Shown here: positions 1-10,607 of the stretch, one piece after another
How the letters are laid out: the number at the start of each line of letters is the position of its first letter
Numbering within the stretch: position 1 is the first letter of the stretch
Assembly: GCF_016908935.1 (NCBI RefSeq)
Contig: NZ_JAFBEV010000001.1
Coordinates: 124,001 to 188,000 of the forward strand
Source: Sporolactobacillus spathodeae
GTDB lineage: Bacteria > Bacillota > Bacilli > Bacillales > Sporolactobacillaceae
Length of the DNA stretch: 64,000 bases
Direction: 5' to 3'
Notes under the pieces: model-generated
Database searches by the model: none
What the model saw: only the letters and a program-made list of their open reading frames with translations
Told to the model about the DNA's origin: nothing
Program-made: the position numbers and the translations under genes

Positions 1-2
1 AC

Positions 3-245
3 TTCCAATTTATCCCGGCTTACAAAGGCTATGATACATCGAAAATTAAAGATTCATTGGCAAGACAAATTTATGATTATGCCCAAAAGAAGAAAACTAT
101 CGGTTGGGTATTCATGGGTTATCCAACAGGTTGGGGCATGAATACGCTCGGTGTGGATATTCAAAAATATACAAGTGGAAAAATGAGTTGGGATGCACTG
201 GTTAAAGATAGCCAGAATGCTTGGAAAACAAGTCGAAATCAATAA
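3..245 (+). CDS. Sugar ABC transporter substrate-binding protein, C-terminal fragment
   Basis: The window opens inside this gene; about 80 C-terminal residues are visible, in the frame starting at base 3 and ending with TAA at 243-245. The segment (FQFIPAYKGY..., then IGWVFMGYPTGW and a lysine/tryptophan-rich end) looks like the C-terminal lobe of a family 1 extracellular solute-binding protein. Two MalF/MalG-type permease genes follow directly, so the role inferred is extracellular capture of an oligosaccharide for that importer. A stem-loop lies between this gene and the permeases, a common arrangement where the binding protein is made in excess. The signal peptide and most of the fold lie outside the window, so the substrate cannot be judged. 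Confidence 0.75.
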   Translation, partial: FQFIPAYKGYDTSKIKDSLARQIYDYAQKKKTIGWVFMGYPTGWGMNTLGVDIQKYTSGKMSWDALVKDSQNAWKTSRNQ

Positions 246-263
246 AGGCTGAAAATCTGGGGC

Positions 264-286
264 GAAGCAAATTATTGATTTGCTTC
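264..286 (+). terminator. Intercistronic stem-loop after the binding-protein gene
   Basis: GAAGCAAAT and ATTTGCTTC form a perfect 9-bp stem with a 5-base loop, followed by CACCCTCTTTT. It lies 18 bases after the stop codon and about 120 bases before the permease gene. It probably acts as a partial terminator or 3'-end stabiliser that gives more binding-protein mRNA than permease mRNA. Confidence 0.6.
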
Positions 287-408
287 ACCCTCTTTTCATA
301 TATGAGAAAAAAACAGATTAGAACAAGTGGATACGCCACGACACCTTAAAAAGCACCACGTGTTAAGTCAGGGTAGACACTATCGCGGCTAGGATGGGAG
401 AAATTCAA

Positions 409-1269
409 ATGAAAAACAACAATACATGGTTTTGGCTCTTTCTTGCTCCGGTCATGCTCGCATTATTCTTTGTTGTGATACTCCCTTTAATCTTCGGGAT
501 ATATTATTCGTTTACGGATTGGAATGGAATTATCGCGACACGTTTTGTTGGGATTAAAAATTACATCAATGTTTTTCAAAGTACGACATTCTTGAATGCG
601 CTTTGGTTCACAACAAAATTTGCAGTTGTGGCTATTATCATGGAAAACGTGATTGGACTCGCGCTTGCCATGCTTGTGACACAGAAATTTAAAGGCAGAC
701 ATTTACTGCGCACGGTGTTTTTCATGCCGAATCTGATCGGCGGTCTGATTCTCGGGTTTATCTGGCAGTTTATTTTTATCAAGGCGTTTGCCGCCGTTGG
801 CAATGTGATTGGCGTATCAGCGCTTGAGTCGTGGCTAGCCACACCAGGAACGGGCTTTTGGGGAATGATTATCCTGATGAGCTGGCAATATGCTGGCTAT
901 ATTATGGTCATCTATATCGCCTACCTTGAGAATGTCGATCATGAACTGATTGAAGCGGCTGAGATTGACGGGGCGAGTGCTTGGCAACGCTTCTTGCATA
1001 TTACGATACCGATGATTGCGCCAGCTTTCACGATAAACGTCTTTCTGACATTGTCTAATTCGTTTAAATTATATGATCAGAACCTTTCATTAACCGCAGG
1101 CGGTCCCTATGATTCGACTCAAATGCTCGCAATGGATATTTATAATACGGCTTTTAGTCAAAATAATATGGCGCTTGGCCAATCCAAAGCAGTGGTTTTC
1201 TTTCTCATTGTTGCCATCATCTCGTTAACACAAGTCTACTATAGCAAGAAACGGGAGGTGGAAGTTTAA
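409..1269 (+). CDS. Sugar ABC transporter permease, MalF/UgpA type
   Basis: A 286-residue inner-membrane permease with about six hydrophobic segments, the first at residues 8-30. The conserved EAA loop that docks the ATPase is visible as EAAEIDGASAWQRF in the second half. It would form the translocation channel together with the next gene. I chose the ATG at 409 because GGGAG lies 8 bases upstream; an in-frame ATG at 394 lacks a ribosome site. The stop codon overlaps the next start by one base, so the two permeases are probably translationally coupled. No ATPase gene is present in this operon; the facing msmK-like gene is the likely energiser. Confidence 0.9.
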   Translation: MKNNNTWFWLFLAPVMLALFFVVILPLIFGIYYSFTDWNGIIATRFVGIKNYINVFQSTTFLNALWFTTKFAVVAIIMENVIGLALAMLVTQKFKGRHLLRTVFFMPNLIGGLILGFIWQFIFIKAFAAVGNVIGVSALESWLATPGTGFWGMIILMSWQYAGYIMVIYIAYLENVDHELIEAAEIDGASAWQRFLHITIPMIAPAFTINVFLTLSNSFKLYDQNLSLTAGGPYDSTQMLAMDIYNTAFSQNNMALGQSKAVVFFLIVAIISLTQVYYSKKREVEV

Positions 1270-2090
1270 TGAAGAACAAACACATGTCGATTCGAATGAT
1301 TCAAGTGGTGTCATTCTTACTCGGTATTATCTGGTTGTTACCCTTTTATTTAATGGTCGTCAATTCTTTGAAAACTAAAAAGGATATTTTTGTTAACACA
1401 TTGGGCTTTCCAAACCCATTTTCTGCTTCTAATTATCCCGACGCCATGCAACAACTGGATTTTTTGAAATCACTGACGAATTCAGTATTGATTACGATTG
1501 TCAGCGTTAGCATCATCATTATCTTTTCATCGATGGCTGCCTACGCGCTCGTACGGACAAAGAAAAAAATCAGCGGGATTATTTTCCTGATTTTTGCATC
1601 TGCTATGCTTATCCCCTTTCAGTCGGTCATGATACCGCTCGTTTCGATATTTGGTAAAGTCCATATGCTCAACCGAATTGGGATTATCTTCATGTATCTT
1701 GGGTTCGGATCCAGTCTCTCTATCTTCCTCTACCATGGATCGCTGAAGTCGATTCCAACCGCATTAGACGAAGCGGCTCGTATCGATGGTTGCAACCGTT
1801 GGCAGACCTTTTGGTATGTTATTTTTCCAATGTTGAAACCGATCACGGTAACGGTTGCAATTCTGAACGCCATTTGGATTTGGAACGACTATTTGCTTCC
1901 ATCGCTTGTCATCAATGCACCGGACACGCAGACGATACCGCTGAAAATGTTCTATTTCTTTGGCGAGTATACGAAACAATGGAATTTGGCACTTGCTGGG
2001 TTGACCATTTCTATTTTGCCAATAATTATCTTCTATTTCTTTGCGCAGAAGCAAATTATTAAAGGAATGACTGAAGGATCGGTGAAGTAG
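1269..2090 (+). CDS. Sugar ABC transporter permease, MalG/UgpE type
   Basis: A 273-residue permease with about six membrane segments and the EAA motif (DEAARIDGCNRWQTF) roughly 100 residues from the C-terminus, as usual for the MalG family. It pairs with the upstream MalF-type subunit. ATG 1269 overlaps the TAA of that gene and has GGGAGGTGG just upstream. The GH13 hydrolase gene starts 38 bases downstream, so the imported sugar is probably the substrate of that enzyme. Confidence 0.9.
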   Translation: MKNKHMSIRMIQVVSFLLGIIWLLPFYLMVVNSLKTKKDIFVNTLGFPNPFSASNYPDAMQQLDFLKSLTNSVLITIVSVSIIIIFSSMAAYALVRTKKKISGIIFLIFASAMLIPFQSVMIPLVSIFGKVHMLNRIGIIFMYLGFGSSLSIFLYHGSLKSIPTALDEAARIDGCNRWQTFWYVIFPMLKPITVTVAILNAIWIWNDYLLPSLVINAPDTQTIPLKMFYFFGEYTKQWNLALAGLTISILPIIIFYFFAQKQIIKGMTEGSVK

Positions 2091-2098
2091 CATAATAG

Positions 2099-3828
<1,730 letters not shown>

Positions 3829-3829
<1 letters not shown>

Positions 3830-4722
3830 TGGATTTGTCTGTAAAGGAAGCGAGGCCTGTGTCGATGAATATTCAAAAGTTAAAACAGCTTTATCCAGAA
3901 ATGATTGTTCAGAATAGGCCTTTTACCCCTAATAAGGGTTCGTTTTATTTTCAAAATGATGCGTATTATTTCGCTATTTCATCCAATCAATTGACTGATC
4001 GGGAGCGTGTTTTGTTACACGGGCTATTTCAGCAAGAACGTGTTCCTGCCTGTTCTGAAAAATCCCATGGTTGGTATAATTATCTTTTCCTTGATAAACC
4101 GCTACCGGATTACATGATACAGCAACAGTTGCGATTTACTTTCTTTAGGCTACAGTCGTCGATTGAACAGCATATCTTAACTGAATGGCGGCGAGCATTA
4201 GCGTCTTTTTTTCCATCTTCAGCAGTCTTTATCTATTTATCACTAAATAGTGGCATAATCATTGAGCAGGATAGAATGATCAATGCTGAGGAGTTATTGG
4301 CGATTGCCAATACATTAGAAAGTGATTTTTCGGTCACCTGCCGTTTTCAGATCGGACTCCGTTATCGAACAGCTTCACATTTTCGTGAAGCATATAAAGA
4401 AGAGAGTCGAATGTTCGACGAACAAGTTTTCGTCGGGTCAAAAGTCATTTCTGTTGAATCGCGTTATTTTCAATGGATACAAGCGACGATTAAGGATTCA
4501 GCGATTCTGGCAGAAATCAACAAAGCGATTCGACAAGACAGACTTTGGCGGCCGATCATTCAAGCGCTTTGGGAAGCGCAAGGAACGATTAGTCTAGCTG
4601 CAAAAAAACTCTCTCTACACCGGAATACGCTTCAATATCGCATCGATAAATTTCATGAGGAAACAGGAATTTCTTTGAGACGAATGGACGGTCTAACGCT
4701 CGCTTATCTAGCAACCCTTTAA
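3829..4722 (+). CDS. PucR/CdaR-type helix-turn-helix transcriptional regulator
   Basis: A protein of about 297 residues whose last 60 residues match the PucR C-terminal helix-turn-helix (GTISLAAKKLSLHRNTLQYRIDKF). The N-terminal two thirds has no motif I recognise and may bind the sugar or an intermediate. It is the last gene of the oligosaccharide operon and probably controls it. The start is uncertain: ATG 3829 overlaps the preceding TGA, while ATG 3865 lies about 9 bases after GCGAGG and would shorten the product by 12 residues. PucR family regulators usually govern purine or diacid catabolism, so a link to sugar uptake is inferred from position only. Confidence 0.75.
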
Positions 4723-4790
4723 TTAAGCGGCAGCTCAATCGGATTCATTCATAGTTTTTTTCCAGCACAGAGATCAATAAGTACACAAAA

Positions 4791-4837
4791 AAGAGGATGC
4801 CTCAAGGTCTGAAAAGTGACTGTTGCGGCATCCTCTT
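4791..4837. terminator. Bidirectional terminator between the PucR-type gene and msmK
   Basis: AAGAGGATGCC at 4791-4801 pairs with GGCATCCTCTT at 4827-4837. A-rich and T-rich tracts on both sides allow use from either strand. The genes converge here. A very similar hairpin occurs at 54818-54866. Confidence 0.8.
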
Positions 4838-4839
4838 TC

Positions 4840-5943
4840 TTAGTCAACTGTTAGTGATTGCTTGCTCTCCGGATCGAAGAAATGCGCTTTATTCAGATTA
4901 AAGCTAAGCTTCACCTGTTCCTGCGGATGGTAGTCGGTTCGCGCATCAACACGGGCAATAAATTGATTGGTACCCATTGTGCAATGAAGCATGAATTCTG
5001 CACCGGTCAACTCGGCAATTATGATTTTCGCGCTGACGACGCTATCTGAATTCGATTCGACAACGACAGGCTCATCATGCATATCCTCAGGCCGAATGCC
5101 CATCACAACCTGTTTTCCAATAAAAGACTTGTTGCGTAGGAGTTTTAATCGACCTTCAGGTAATTTCAGATCAATGCCATCACCTCTGAAACGTTCCCCT
5201 TCGATCCGTCCGTTGAAGAAATTCATTGGCGGGGAACCGATGAATCCGCCAACAAATAAGTTGACGGGATAGTCATAAACATTTTTAGGTGTACCAACTT
5301 GTTGAATGACACCATCCTTCATGACAACAATCCTGTCAGCCATGGTCATCGCTTCTGTCTGATCATGTGTGACATAAATCATCGTTGCCTGAAGGCGTTG
5401 ATGAAGCTTGCCAATTTCTGAACGCATCTGCACACGGAGTTTGGCATCCAGATTGGAGAGCGGTTCATCCATCAGAAATACTTTGGCATCTCGGACAATA
5501 GCCCGCCCAAGTGCAACGCGCTGCCTTTGTCCACCGGACAATGCTTTTGGCTTGCGATTGAGATAGTCTTTTATTCCAAGTATCTCAGCTGCTTGTTCGA
5601 CACGCTTGTTAATCGCCTCTTTTGAGAATTTGCGTAGTTTTAATCCAAAAGCCATATTATCAAAGACGGTCATATGCGGGTAGAGCGCATAGTTCTGGAA
5701 GACCATGGCGATATCGCGATCCTTTGGTGCGACATCATTCATCTTTTTTCCATCAATAGAGAGATCCCCTTTGGAAATTTCTTCAAGACCAGCTATCATT
5801 CGAAGCGTCGTTGACTTACCGCAGCCAGAAGGGCCAACGAAAACGATGAACTCTTTGTCGGCAATGTTCAGATTAAAGTCTTTGACTGCAGTGACCTGAT
5901 TGTCATAGATTTTATAAATATGTTTGAGCTGCAATTCTGCCAT
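4840..5943 (-). CDS. msmK: Multiple-sugar ABC transporter ATPase, MsmK/UgpC type
   Basis: A 367-residue ATPase of the carbohydrate uptake (CUT1) class. Walker A is GPSGCGKST at 37-45, the signature LSGGQRQ at 135-141, Walker B ends in DE at 159-160, and a C-terminal regulatory (TOBE/OB-like) domain follows from about residue 235. In Gram-positives one such ATPase often energises several sugar importers that lack their own. Here it faces an operon with two permeases and no ATPase, so it very likely serves that system and maybe others. It is monocistronic, with a cre-like site about 40 bases upstream of the start, which indicates glucose repression through CcpA. Confidence 0.9.
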   Translation of the reverse strand: MAELQLKHIYKIYDNQVTAVKDFNLNIADKEFIVFVGPSGCGKSTTLRMIAGLEEISKGDLSIDGKKMNDVAPKDRDIAMVFQNYALYPHMTVFDNMAFGLKLRKFSKEAINKRVEQAAEILGIKDYLNRKPKALSGGQRQRVALGRAIVRDAKVFLMDEPLSNLDAKLRVQMRSEIGKLHQRLQATMIYVTHDQTEAMTMADRIVVMKDGVIQQVGTPKNVYDYPVNLFVGGFIGSPPMNFFNGRIEGERFRGDGIDLKLPEGRLKLLRNKSFIGKQVVMGIRPEDMHDEPVVVESNSDSVVSAKIIIAELTGAEFMLHCTMGTNQFIARVDARTDYHPQEQVKLSFNLNKAHFFDPESKQSLTVD

Positions 5944-5982
5944 AACCTGTTCACTTCCTTCATTAATATATAATTATTTTAA

Positions 5983-5996
5983 AGCAAACGTTTACA
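5983..5996 (-). promoter_or_regulatory. Candidate CcpA (cre) site upstream of msmK
   Basis: Read on the minus strand the sequence is TGTAAACGTTTGCT, close to the cre consensus TGWAANCGNTNWCA with deviations only near the right end. It lies 40-53 bases before the msmK start, a position suited to blocking transcription. Confidence 0.65.
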
Positions 5997-6240
5997 TAAA
6001 GGGTAGGGCAGAATGACAGCATCATTTGGTATTTTTTTGTGCACTTTGTACAAAAATTAAAACACGATGGCAGCAGGCTATTTTTACATGTGAATTCAAA
6101 ACAGATGAAATGAAAGGATAAATCGAGTACAATAATACTATCCAAAGAACGGGCGCGCAAAATGAAGGATATGTATCGGATATCCATTCGGGTTTACGTC
6201 CCATCCGACGGATAAATCCAATGGAAGGGGGGGATTTTTA

Positions 6241-6567
6241 GTGTCTGAAGAAGTATCTGAAGAATTGAAGGACCGGGTGCTTGAGGCGCTGGAAGAAGTC
6301 ATTGACCCGGAACTTGGAGTTGACATTGTAAATCTTGGACTCGTTTACGGCGTTGATATAGATGAAGATAAGAACGTGGTTGTCACCATGACGCTAACTT
6401 TTATGGGGTGTCCGCTTTCCGCTACTTTGTCCAATGAAGTGAAGCAGTCGCTCTCTCAGATTGAAGAATTGAATGAAACCGAGGTCAATTTTGTCTGGGA
6501 TCCGCCGTGGACAAAGGAGCGGATGTCGCGGTATGCGCGAATCGCTCTAGGAATTTCAGATGATTGA
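6241..6567 (+). CDS. MIP18/DUF59 family Fe-S assembly protein, SufT/YitW-like
   Basis: A 108-residue acidic cytoplasmic protein of the MIP18 (DUF59) family. Visible family marks are ALEEVIDPELGVDIVNLGLVY near residues 15-36, the metal-site motif MGCP at about 58-61 and WDPPW near 85. YitW/SufT homologues help iron-sulfur cluster assembly. The start is GTG 6241 after a long GGGGGG-rich ribosome site. It stands alone, with its own terminator. In B. subtilis yitW also lies upstream of the yjaV-fabHA region, so position supports the call. Confidence 0.85.
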   Translation: MSEEVSEELKDRVLEALEEVIDPELGVDIVNLGLVYGVDIDEDKNVVVTMTLTFMGCPLSATLSNEVKQSLSQIEELNETEVNFVWDPPWTKERMSRYARIALGISDD

Positions 6568-6581
6568 ATCTCCAGTCCTTG

Positions 6582-6613
6582 AACCTTTCCTGATCAGTCA
6601 GGAAGGGTTTTTT
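6582..6613 (+). terminator. Terminator of the SufT/YitW-like gene
   Basis: AACCTTTCCTGA at 6582-6593 pairs with TCAGGAAGGGTT at 6598-6609, with one G-U pair, and is followed by TTTT. Confidence 0.85.
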
Positions 6614-6619
6614 AAATAA

Positions 6620-6718
6620 TAGCTATCTTAAATTTACTATTGTTATTCGGACCAAAAAGCAATGTGTGATGGCGCCTGTGGCGAGCAAGCGACCGGAGCG
6701 CAATTGATGCAAAAAAAC
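6620..6718 (+). repeat. Dispersed repeat copy R1 (short form, type-alpha left end)
   Basis: The copy starts with AGCTAT..TAAATTTA and the shared GCAATGTGTGATG, then jumps to GAGCAAGCGACCGGAGCGCAATTG, written here in pieces because the GC-rich middle is missing. It begins about 10 bases after the preceding terminator and ends before the YjaV-like gene. The rest of 6719-6825 is AT-rich with nothing I can name. Confidence 0.75.
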
Positions 6719-6850
6719 TCAATGAAGTCAAGCTTCTCTGATAGATATATCAAGAACAAATGAACAAATCCTCACATATATTATCCATTGCTGACTAGAT
6801 CATCCACCAAGTTCATAAGCTGATAGAAGGAGAAAATGCGGAGGTGGATG

Positions 6851-7492
6851 ATGAGACACGCACTTGTTTTTGGCGGCTTGTCCTCTTGCGGCTACCGGAT
6901 CACAGAGACTTTATTGAACCGTGGAACAACGGTGTATACATTAAGTTCCGCACTCACTGCTGCAGAACGGGAATTGGAAGAAGAGCGTTCGCTCTTTTTC
7001 GGCAGAAACGCGCTTTTCCATCGTGCAGAGAAAGCAACAACGATACCTCGGGCCGAGATCGTTTACCTGTTGGATATGCTTCGGGCCGATCCGAAAGCGC
7101 AACTCCAATTGGAAGCGAGAATGGCAGCGGTATTTGAACAAGCAGACCGACTGGCTACCCGTTTTTTCTTCTATCTGTCCTCGACGGCGATATACGGTGG
7201 AAGGACACCGGATCTTCGTCAGCAAGTATTACCAGAGACACCGGAAGGTTTTATGACCAATCAAATGGAACTTTTTTTTATTGAGCACGTAAAGAATGTC
7301 AGGCCAGAAAAAGCCATTATTTTTAGGACGGATCAAGCTACCGAGAAAAGTGACGATCAAGTCTGTAGATTTGCGGCCCAGCTGCCTGACGCCTCGTTCA
7401 GCGGAATTGAAGTCGTTCATTTTTTTACAAATCAACCGAAGGCATCGGCAATGAATCAAAAAATTGTACAGCTTATCGGTGAGCATGCATAA
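6851..7492 (+). CDS. YjaV-like Rossmann-fold protein
   Basis: A protein of about 213 residues starting MRHALVFGGLSSCGYRI, which resembles the beta-alpha-beta start of NAD(P)-binding short-chain or epimerase folds with a modified glycine motif. A YLSSTAIYGG stretch near residue 110 recalls the Ser/Tyr region of extended SDR enzymes. No reaction can be assigned. Position upstream of fabH matches B. subtilis yjaV. ATG 6851 is preferred because GGAGG lies 6 bases upstream; ATG 6836, with its own AGAAGGAG, would add five residues. Confidence 0.6.
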   Translation: MRHALVFGGLSSCGYRITETLLNRGTTVYTLSSALTAAERELEEERSLFFGRNALFHRAEKATTIPRAEIVYLLDMLRADPKAQLQLEARMAAVFEQADRLATRFFFYLSSTAIYGGRTPDLRQQVLPETPEGFMTNQMELFFIEHVKNVRPEKAIIFRTDQATEKSDDQVCRFAAQLPDASFSGIEVVHFFTNQPKASAMNQKIVQLIGEHA

Positions 7493-7496
7493 GGGC

Positions 7497-7522
7497 AAAA
7501 AAAGGAGGGCGTTTGTCCCTCC
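7497..7522 (-). terminator. Terminator of the YppG-like gene
   Basis: On the minus strand GGAGGG and CCCTCC flank a 7-base loop and are followed by a run of T residues. It lies just after the stop of the convergent YjaV-like gene. Confidence 0.75.
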
Positions 7523-7532
7523 AGAAGGTCAA

Positions 7533-7823
7533 CTATCTTTGAAAGAATTTCAGAAGTGGTGAGAGCTGTTTGATTGCCGGTGCTGTCTGATTAATGACCG
7601 AAACGAGTTGCGTGGCCCCGTTAACGACTTTGCTAACATCAAAATGTCCGTTCTGATCCAGAAACGGTTTCATCATGTTTGGCTGCTGCGGCATCGGTGG
7701 CTGAATGCTGTTGTTCGGGTGAAATCCCTGTGGTGGTTGAACGGGTGGCATCTGAGACCCGAACATCATGTATGAAAAGGGATCGTAAATCGAATCGCGT
7801 GGGTTTTGCCCAGGCTGAACCAT
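7533..7823 (-). CDS. YppG-like protein
   Basis: A 96-residue protein with a low-complexity Pro/Gln/Met-rich N-terminal half and a conserved C-terminal part beginning FLDQNGHFDVSKV and ending LSPLLKFF. This matches the layout of the YppG family, which is found in spore formers and whose function I do not know. The start at 7823 follows GGGGGGAGGG by 6 bases; the longer open frame to 7868 has no ribosome site. The gene is alone, transcribed opposite to fabH, with its 5' end 164 bases from fabH. Confidence 0.65.
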   Translation of the reverse strand: MVQPGQNPRDSIYDPFSYMMFGSQMPPVQPPQGFHPNNSIQPPMPQQPNMMKPFLDQNGHFDVSKVVNGATQLVSVINQTAPAIKQLSPLLKFFQR

Positions 7824-7924
7824 TGTTTTCCCTCCCCCCTGACAGAACTGATCTAGGATTACTACCATTTTATTCGGCCGTTGCCATTTGGTGCCGAAAA
7901 GGCTTGTTGGACAAAAGATGCTCG

Positions 7925-7953
7925 TTGTATTAATATTAGTACCAGTTCATTAT
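7925..7953 (+). promoter_or_regulatory. fabH promoter overlapped by a FapR-type operator
   Basis: TTGTAT (7925-7930) and CATTAT (7948-7953) are separated by 17 bases. The sequence ATTAGTACCAGTTCATTAT at 7935-7953 fills the spacer and -10 region and resembles the FapR consensus (TTAGTACC followed by an inverted half). FapR represses fatty acid synthesis genes in Bacillales until malonyl-CoA releases it. Placement over the promoter fits repression. Confidence 0.7.
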
Positions 7954-7986
7954 ATATACTGTTATATTTTGAGAGGGGATTTGCGG

Positions 7987-8922
7987 ATGTCCGCAGGAAT
8001 ACTGGGAATGGGTAAATTCGTTCCCGAACGCGTACTCACTAATTTTGATTTGGAAAAAATGATGGATACCTCGGATGAATGGATTCGCACGCGCACGGGC
8101 ATCGAGGCACGGCATATCGCCGATGATACGGTGGATACCTCGGATATGGCCTTTGCAGCGGCTCAGAATGCCATTAAAAACGCCGGACTGACAATTGACG
8201 ATATTGACATGATTCTTGTTGCAACGATTACGCCAGATCAGCCATTTCCATCTATTGCCTGCATGCTTCAGGATCGTTTGGGCGCACGCCACATTCCTGC
8301 AATGGATATAAGTGCTGCATGCTCCGGTTTCATTTATGGTGTTGTTACTGCAAAACAATTCGTTGATACAAAGGCTTATGAACATATTTTGGTTGTTGGT
8401 GTCGAGAAGTTATCTAAGATTACGGATTGGAAAGATCGGGCGACGGCCGTTTTATTCGGTGATGGTGCTGCGGCTGCTGTTGTTGGTCCGGTCTCTGAAG
8501 GCAAAGGGATTTTGTCCTATGAACTTGGCGCTGATGGTAGCGGTGGAAAGAGCTTGTATCAAGAGGGCAGTCTGATTCGGATGAATGGTCGTGAAGTCTT
8601 TAAATTCGCAGTTCGACAGATGGGCGAGTCAGCGGTCAATGTCGTTGAAAAAGCAGGACTTACGAAAGATGATATTGATTATCTGATTCCGCATCAAGCG
8701 AATATTCGCATTATGGAAGCGTCACGTGAACGGCTTGGCATTCCTGAAGAAAAAATGATCAAAACGATACAGAAATATGGGAATACATCAGCTTCGTCGA
8801 TACCGCTTGCACTTGCTGATTCACTCGAGAATGGACTGATTAAAGACGGGGACGTTCTTGTCATGGTCGGTTTCGGAGGCGGGCTGACTTGGGGCGCTCT
8901 AACGATCCGTTGGGGACGTTAA
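7987..8922 (+). CDS. fabH: 3-oxoacyl-ACP synthase III (FabH)
   Basis: A 311-residue condensing enzyme that starts fatty acid synthesis by joining acyl-CoA to malonyl-ACP. The catalytic triad is visible: Cys112 in AACSGF, His in IPHQANIRI near 238, and Asn in GNTSA near 268. ATG 7987 is chosen because GAGAGGGGA lies upstream and the protein then begins SAGILGMG as in homologues; the open frame runs further upstream without support. It is followed by fabF. Branched-chain priming is usual in Bacillales, but substrate preference cannot be read from the sequence. A FapR-like operator covers its promoter. Confidence 0.95.
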   Translation: MSAGILGMGKFVPERVLTNFDLEKMMDTSDEWIRTRTGIEARHIADDTVDTSDMAFAAAQNAIKNAGLTIDDIDMILVATITPDQPFPSIACMLQDRLGARHIPAMDISAACSGFIYGVVTAKQFVDTKAYEHILVVGVEKLSKITDWKDRATAVLFGDGAAAAVVGPVSEGKGILSYELGADGSGGKSLYQEGSLIRMNGREVFKFAVRQMGESAVNVVEKAGLTKDDIDYLIPHQANIRIMEASRERLGIPEEKMIKTIQKYGNTSASSIPLALADSLENGLIKDGDVLVMVGFGGGLTWGALTIRWGR

Positions 8923-8942
8923 TACGGTTCAACTGCCTTTCT

Positions 8943-8971
8943 TTGTGTGAGGAACGAAAATTAATTATAAT
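8943..8971 (+). promoter_or_regulatory. Promoter between fabH and fabF
   Basis: TTGTGT at 8943-8948 and a perfect TATAAT at 8966-8971 are 17 bases apart. This would give fabF an additional start, independent of the FapR-type site, since no FapR-like motif is visible here. Confidence 0.65.
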
Positions 8972-9024
8972 GAAGAAATCATCTAGTTTTTTTCAGAACC
9001 AAGTTGTGTAAAGGAGAGAATTTA

Positions 9025-10263
9025 ATGAAACGAAGAGTCGTAGTTACCGGACTTGGAGCCGTGACACCGCTTGGCAATGATGTGAAAACGACATGGGCCA
9101 ACGCGATTGCCGGAAAGTCAGGGATTGGTGCCGTCACACGAGTCAATCCAGATGATTTTCGTGCAAAAGTTGCCGGTGAGGTCAAGGACTTTAATCCGAC
9201 TGATTTTATTGATCATAAAGAAGCGCTCCGCATGGATCGTTTTGCTCAGTTTGCTGTCGCGGCAGCCAAAATGGCGATTAAAGATGCAGGTTTTACAATT
9301 GATGAGACAAATGCAGAACGTACGGGTGCATGGGTCGGTTCAGGAATCGGCGGCATGGAAACCTACGAAAAAGAATTACGCACGGCGCTTGAAAAGGGAT
9401 GGCGGCGCGTTAGCCCGTTTTTCGTGCCAATGATGATTCCGGATATGGCTTCCGGACAAATCTCGATTCTACTTGGCACCAAGGGAATTAATGCCTGCTC
9501 GGTTTCCGCTTGCGCAACGGGAACCGACTCGATTGGCAACGCTTTTCGAGCGATTCAATGCGGTGAAAATGACGCGATCATCTGCGGCGGCAGCGAAGCA
9601 CCGTTGACCAATATGTCATTTGCTGGTTTCTCCTCCGCACGTGCGCTATCGACAAATCCTGATCCAAAAACGGCATGCCGTCCTTTTGATAAAAATCGTG
9701 ATGGATTTGTCATGGGTGAAGGTGCTGGTGTTCTGCTCCTTGAAGATTTGGAATCGGCGAAGAATAGAGGCGCTCATATCATTGCTGAGCTTGTTGGTTA
9801 CGGCGTAACGAGTGATGCGTTCCACGTGACTCGTCCGGATCCAAATGGCAGCGGCGCCGTCCGAGCGATGCAGAATGCGCTCAAAGATGCTAGCCTGACC
9901 CCTGATCAGGTCGATTATATCAATGCCCACGGGACAAGCACAGAAGCCAATGATTCGATGGAAACTGAAGCGGTGAAGACAGTTTTCGGTAAGCATGCTT
10001 ATGATGTGGCGATTAGTTCGACAAAATCAATGACCGGGCATTTGCTAGGTGCTTCAGGCGGTATTGAAGCGATTTTTGCAATTAAGGCGATTGAAGACGG
10101 TGTTGTGCCGCCAACCATCAACTATCAGACACCGGATGAAGCCTGCGATTTGAATTATGTGCCAAACGAAGCGATAAAGAAGGATGTAACTATCTCAATA
10201 AGCAATTCCTTCGGTTTTGGCGGTCATAACGCCACTGTTGTATTTAAAAAATATCAAGACTAA
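9025..10263 (+). CDS. fabF: 3-oxoacyl-ACP synthase II (FabF)
   Basis: A 412-residue elongating ketosynthase of type II fatty acid synthesis. The active-site Cys163 is in SACATG, followed by the two histidines in NAHGTST near 303 and in GHLLGASGG near 340. ATG 9025 follows AAAGGAGAG by 7 bases; the longer open frame from 9004 has no ribosome site. It forms a unit with fabH 102 bases upstream but also has a good promoter of its own. A strong terminator follows. Confidence 0.96.
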   Translation: MKRRVVVTGLGAVTPLGNDVKTTWANAIAGKSGIGAVTRVNPDDFRAKVAGEVKDFNPTDFIDHKEALRMDRFAQFAVAAAKMAIKDAGFTIDETNAERTGAWVGSGIGGMETYEKELRTALEKGWRRVSPFFVPMMIPDMASGQISILLGTKGINACSVSACATGTDSIGNAFRAIQCGENDAIICGGSEAPLTNMSFAGFSSARALSTNPDPKTACRPFDKNRDGFVMGEGAGVLLLEDLESAKNRGAHIIAELVGYGVTSDAFHVTRPDPNGSGAVRAMQNALKDASLTPDQVDYINAHGTSTEANDSMETEAVKTVFGKHAYDVAISSTKSMTGHLLGASGGIEAIFAIKAIEDGVVPPTINYQTPDEACDLNYVPNEAIKKDVTISISNSFGFGGHNATVVFKKYQD

Positions 10264-10283
10264 TTAGATATAGTATTTTGCGA

Positions 10284-10312
10284 GAGCGGGAGGCATGCCT
10301 CCCGCTCTTTTT
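10284..10312 (+). terminator. fabF terminator
   Basis: GAGCGGGAGG, loop CATG and CCTCCCGCTC form a perfect 10-bp stem followed by TTTTT. Confidence 0.95.
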
Positions 10313-10320
10313 AATACGTT

Positions 10321-10496
10321 AAGAAAGATTTTTGTACAAAAATGGAGCGTGGTGCGCTGATGCCTTGCGGGAAAAGTGAGCCAAGTGAGACCCCGCAGAT
10401 TCTCGCTTGTCTGAGGAGACGCGCGGTGCCCGCAGCAAGCGAGCAGCCGGAACGCAATTTTTACAAATAAACTTGGCTATCCAAAGTTTTTCTTAA
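10321..10496 (+). repeat. Dispersed repeat copy R2 (long form, type-beta left end)
   Basis: The copy begins nine bases after the fabF terminator T-tract with the palindrome TTTTTGTACAAAAA, then the shared core starting TGCGGGAAAAG. The inverted repeat CTCGCTTG...AGCAAGCGAG flanks the GC-rich middle. It ends with an imperfect ACTTGGCTATCCAAAGTTTTTCTTA hairpin, given here as the end motif only. The remaining bases to 10607 show no further feature apart from the yjbA ribosome site. Confidence 0.9.
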
Positions 10497-10607
10497 GATG
10501 ATAATTTGATCCGATGATGCTGATCAGAAGCTCCGCCAGATGTGGAATAAATTTCTTATTTGCTGTCCATAATGTTTTCAAAGAATAAATGAGGGGACGA
10601 AGCATTC

